Source: DAIRVC01 sp036803025 (GTDB lineage: Bacteria; Chloroflexota; Anaerolineae; Anaerolineales; E44-bin32). From it: a stretch of DNA of 32,704 nt. This document shows, piece after piece, positions 29,896 through 32,704 of the stretch (positions within the stretch are counted from its first letter, which is position 1; the number at the start of each line of letters is the position of its first letter). Under the pieces are notes generated by a model. That model was not told the DNA's origin and did not search any database. It saw only the letters and a program-made list of their open reading frames with translations. The position numbers and the translations under genes were made by a program. The stretch spans positions 1 through 32,704 of the forward strand of contig DAIRVC010000010.1 of assembly GCA_036803025.1 (NCBI GenBank), read 5' to 3'.

Positions 29896-32704
29896 ATGTC
29901 CCGCTCCGCCCTTCTCACGAAGGCACTGATCATCGGCTCGATCGCCTTCGGTCTGAGCCTGAATACTGCAACTGCGGCTGCCCGGCCCGAATACCAGTTC
30001 GGGATCGGCATCAACCCGACCTCCGGACCGCCGGGGACGGTCGTCACCGTCAACGGAGGCGGCTGGACCCCCAACAGCACCGGTAACGAGATCCATTGGG
30101 ATTCCCAGTCCGGGCCGCTGCTGGGCACCTTCTCGGCCAACGGCAACGGGGCGTTCTCCACGACCGTCACCATCCCTCAAGGTCCTACTGCCGGCGCGCA
30201 TGCGATCTGGGCCTGCGACCGCTGCGGCAGCACCAGTCGATTCCTGCGGCCTCGCTGGGTGTCGGCGACGTTCACCGTCATTCTGCCGCCGACGGTCACG
30301 CCCTGGCCGACTGCGACGCCGATCCCGCCGTCAGAGTGTGATGCCACCGGCATGGCTGGTGAGACGGTCATCACTTTCGACGCGGCGGCCTTTCCGGTAC
30401 TGACGAATCTAGAAGGCCGGACGCTGGAGGCAGGCCTGACCTTCGACCAGTATCTGGATGCCTACGTTGTCGATCCGGTTGACGCCTGGCCCCACTCGGG
30501 CAACCGCGGCCTGCAGGGCGAGATCATGATGGAGTTCCTCAGCAGTGGGCGCCCGATCCACTTCAGCCTCGATCCCCTGGCGGAATTCGTCGGCGTGTTT
30601 GTCGGGCTTGACGCGCCGACGTCGTCCGGGGAGCCGGTGACGGCTGTGCTGACCGCCTGGGGGCAGGACGAAGAGGGGGTGCGGTATCTGGCCGGCTCCG
30701 ATAGCGTGACGCTCGGCCCAGGAGTTGAGAACATCCACCGCTGCCTGAGCGTGAGCGACCCGCGCATTCGCGAAGTCTTCATTGACTACCCATCGGGCGA
30801 TCCGGAACTGATCGATGACGTGACTCTGCGGCGGCCGGAGATCCCCGTCGAGCCGGTACCGGACGATGAGCCGCCGCAAGTGACCATCACCCTTCCGGAG
30901 AACGGGGCATTCTTCAGCACGCGCGAGGTGCGGCTGGAGGGGGAGGTCATCGAAGACTGGGAGTTGGAGAGCATCGAGGTCTACGTTAACGGGGTATCGC
31001 AGGGCGAGATCGGCTTCTCGCCGGCTGGTGATACGGAGGACGGCAAGAAACGCTACATCTTTGCACTCAATCCAGTCGGCGGACTGTTGGAATGTGATGA
31101 GCTAATCGAAGTGGTGGCGCGTGACTCCGCCGGCAACCAGGGCGACGATTCGGTCGGCATACGGGTGCTAGTCGGGGACCTGAGCCTCGGGGAGAGCCGG
31201 GCAGTTCAAGTGATCTTCGGTTCGCCGCTGGTGATGGGCAAGAACACGGCCTTCCAAGTGAGTGTGTCATCCACCTTCGGCTGCCCAATCAATGTCCGGT
31301 TCCGGCTGGACCTACCAGAGGGGCAGTGGGATACGAGCGCCATCGGAGGCCTGCGGGCAGTCACGGGTGTGACGGTTCCCTCCGGCTGGCGCATGCCCGA
31401 GGACACACTGCCCCTGGCGATCCCGGCACATGCTTCACAGTTCGAGGTGATGCTCCCGGTGGTCCCGTTGGGGATGGAGGATGCCGCGTGGGACGCGGAG
31501 ACGAATCCCTCCGGGTTGCTGGGCGATATCCGCCAAGTGCCGAGGCCGATGGCCCAGGCGGTCAGCCTGGGCATCGAGATCGACCCTGGAAACGAGTACG
31601 CCGAGACCGACGAGACCAACAACCGAATCGAGGATGGGCCGTACGGCGTCGTGGATACGCGCGGCATCAGCGTCATGTTCGTCCCGTGGATCATGAGCTA
31701 CGAGCCCTTGAGTTGGGCCACGGAAGGGCAGTACGAGTGGTACCTGCGCGCGCGGGGGTATTCTGACGCTGCCGCCCGCATGGATGACGTCGGGGACCAC
31801 GTGGACGACGGGAGGGTAGCCCTCTGGCGCGCGCTGTCGGCGGCAGATATCGTGAGGCTGAGGGACGTTGCCTATGACTGGGCAGAGGTGTTCCTGGGCG
31901 GATTTCCCGTTGCAGAGACCGAGTTCCAGGCGGTCTTCAACCCGCTTTACCTGTACTTTCTGCAGGACTACCTTTGGTCTCTCGGCGTGACGGATTACTG
32001 TGCCAACGACACATTTCGGTCTGAGATGCGCAGCGAACTGATCGCGGCGAACCCTTCGTTGAACGACGTTGTCCTGGAGATGATCGCCGGATGCTGCGGT
32101 CAATCAGGATCGACGCCAGAAACGGTGTTTCTCGATGCAGGACGCGGGTTTGTCCCGCCGATGTTGATCACGCCCATACCCTGGGCCGACTACTGCAGCG
32201 GTTCACCGCCAGCGGCCGACTCGTCCGGCACCCCGACCGCCAAGCCCTGGGAGTACGCCATGGGCGGGGCCGGATTGGATTCCATCCTGCACGAATTCTC
32301 GCATAACTACGTGGGATCCCCGGACTGCTACAACTGCTGGACAGATGCCGGCTCCGACTGCAACTCGTGCTATTCCGACTCGGACGGCTTCTGGGTCAAT
32401 CGCTGGCGACTGATTCCGGAGCCGACGCACTCCTTCATGCACGCGGTCGATGAGGTCAATATCCGGTGGTGGCGGCTCGAGCCGATCCTGAACGATGCGG
32501 GCGTGCCGGACACCGACGGCTACCTCCGTCTGGTCAATCGCTTCGCCAGGCTGGAGGATCCCGAGGCGCTGCTGGTCAGCGGCAGGCTGGGTCGCGGCCA
32601 AGGAGCATCGTTCGGCCCGTTCTTCGTGGTGGAGAATGCCGTCCTCGATCTGGAGTCCGGCGATTCGGGAAGCCTGGCATTCGTGCTGCGGGATGTGGGT
32701 GGAC
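29896..32704 (+). CDS. large secreted multidomain protein with HEFSH metalloprotease-like motif (partial, 3' end off window)
   Basis: The frame is open from the ATG at 29896, preceded by AAGGAGG with five-base spacing, to the window edge, giving 936 residues. A signal peptide (about 1-31) leads to an IPT/Ig-like segment (PTSGPPGTVVTVNGGGW near 43), a lectin-like beta domain (about 155-315), an Ig-like domain beginning PPQVTITLPENGAFF (about 330-420), a CARDB-like region (about 432-582) with NEYAETDETNN, then a unique region. HEFSH at residues 799-803 matches the HExxH zinc-binding motif and is followed by a Cys-rich stretch containing CYNCW and CNSCY. This suggests a secreted zinc metalloprotease; the third metal ligand is not obvious. 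Substrate is unknown. Confidence 0.78.
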   Translation, partial: MSRSALLTKALIIGSIAFGLSLNTATAAARPEYQFGIGINPTSGPPGTVVTVNGGGWTPNSTGNEIHWDSQSGPLLGTFSANGNGAFSTTVTIPQGPTAGAHAIWACDRCGSTSRFLRPRWVSATFTVILPPTVTPWPTATPIPPSECDATGMAGETVITFDAAAFPVLTNLEGRTLEAGLTFDQYLDAYVVDPVDAWPHSGNRGLQGEIMMEFLSSGRPIHFSLDPLAEFVGVFVGLDAPTSSGEPVTAVLTAWGQDEEGVRYLAGSDSVTLGPGVENIHRCLSVSDPRIREVFIDYPSGDPELIDDVTLRRPEIPVEPVPDDEPPQVTITLPENGAFFSTREVRLEGEVIEDWELESIEVYVNGVSQGEIGFSPAGDTEDGKKRYIFALNPVGGLLECDELIEVVARDSAGNQGDDSVGIRVLVGDLSLGESRAVQVIFGSPLVMGKNTAFQVSVSSTFGCPINVRFRLDLPEGQWDTSAIGGLRAVTGVTVPSGWRMPEDTLPLAIPAHASQFEVMLPVVPLGMEDAAWDAETNPSGLLGDIRQVPRPMAQAVSLGIEIDPGNEYAETDETNNRIEDGPYGVVDTRGISVMFVPWIMSYEPLSWATEGQYEWYLRARGYSDAAARMDDVGDHVDDGRVALWRALSAADIVRLRDVAYDWAEVFLGGFPVAETEFQAVFNPLYLYFLQDYLWSLGVTDYCANDTFRSEMRSELIAANPSLNDVVLEMIAGCCGQSGSTPETVFLDAGRGFVPPMLITPIPWADYCSGSPPAADSSGTPTAKPWEYAMGGAGLDSILHEFSHNYVGSPDCYNCWTDAGSDCNSCYSDSDGFWVNRWRLIPEPTHSFMHAVDEVNIRWWRLEPILNDAGVPDTDGYLRLVNRFARLEDPEALLVSGRLGRGQGASFGPFFVVENAVLDLESGDSGSLAFVLRDVGG

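Overview
The window is GC-rich bacterial chromosomal DNA with tightly packed genes and no rRNA, tRNA, IS element or CRISPR array that I could see. The gene content suggests Chloroflexota, probably Anaerolineae-like: an Ig-domain lipoprotein with an NBR1-type domain, a CcmI-like zinc-ribbon protein inside a ccm operon, a multihaem cytochrome/NrfD module and many secreted beta-sandwich proteins. This placement is inference from gene style, not from a marker gene.

Region 1 (1-11868) is devoted to c-type cytochromes. On the minus strand an operon runs out of the left edge: an octahaem cytochrome c, a Tat-type four-cluster ferredoxin subunit and an NrfD/HybB quinol-binding membrane subunit. Divergent from it is a complete System I cytochrome c maturation operon in the order ccmE, ccmF, ccmH, ccmG (TlpA-like), a CcmI-like zinc-ribbon protein, a dihaem cytochrome c lipoprotein fusion, ccmA, ccmB, ccmC and a short ccmD-like gene at 11622-11795. 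CcmE carries Cys where the classical haem-binding His would be. The maturation operon would attach haem to the neighbouring octahaem and dihaem proteins.

Region 2 (12037-16299) holds two adjacent envelope proteins: an Ig/NBR1-domain lipoprotein and a 1015-residue single-pass LysM protein. Region 3 (16372-22101) is mixed housekeeping: an M24 peptidase-like protein with an altered metal site, a CDP-alcohol phosphatidyltransferase-like protein, DegV, an endonuclease/exonuclease/phosphatase protein and a two-subunit class I fumarase or tartrate dehydratase.

Region 4 (22102-25287) is a streptomycin-6-kinase-like phosphotransferase divergent from an OmpR-family response regulator and its sensor kinase. 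The intergenic region between them contains three half-sites repeated every 11 bp, a likely autoregulatory site. A similar 11-bp tandem repeat and an identical octamer lie upstream of the ccm operon, so this regulator may also act there. Region 5 (25555-32704) holds an isoprenylcysteine-methyltransferase-like membrane protein, a small lipoprotein, MutS2, and a large secreted multidomain protein with an HEFSH zinc-protease motif that runs off the right edge.
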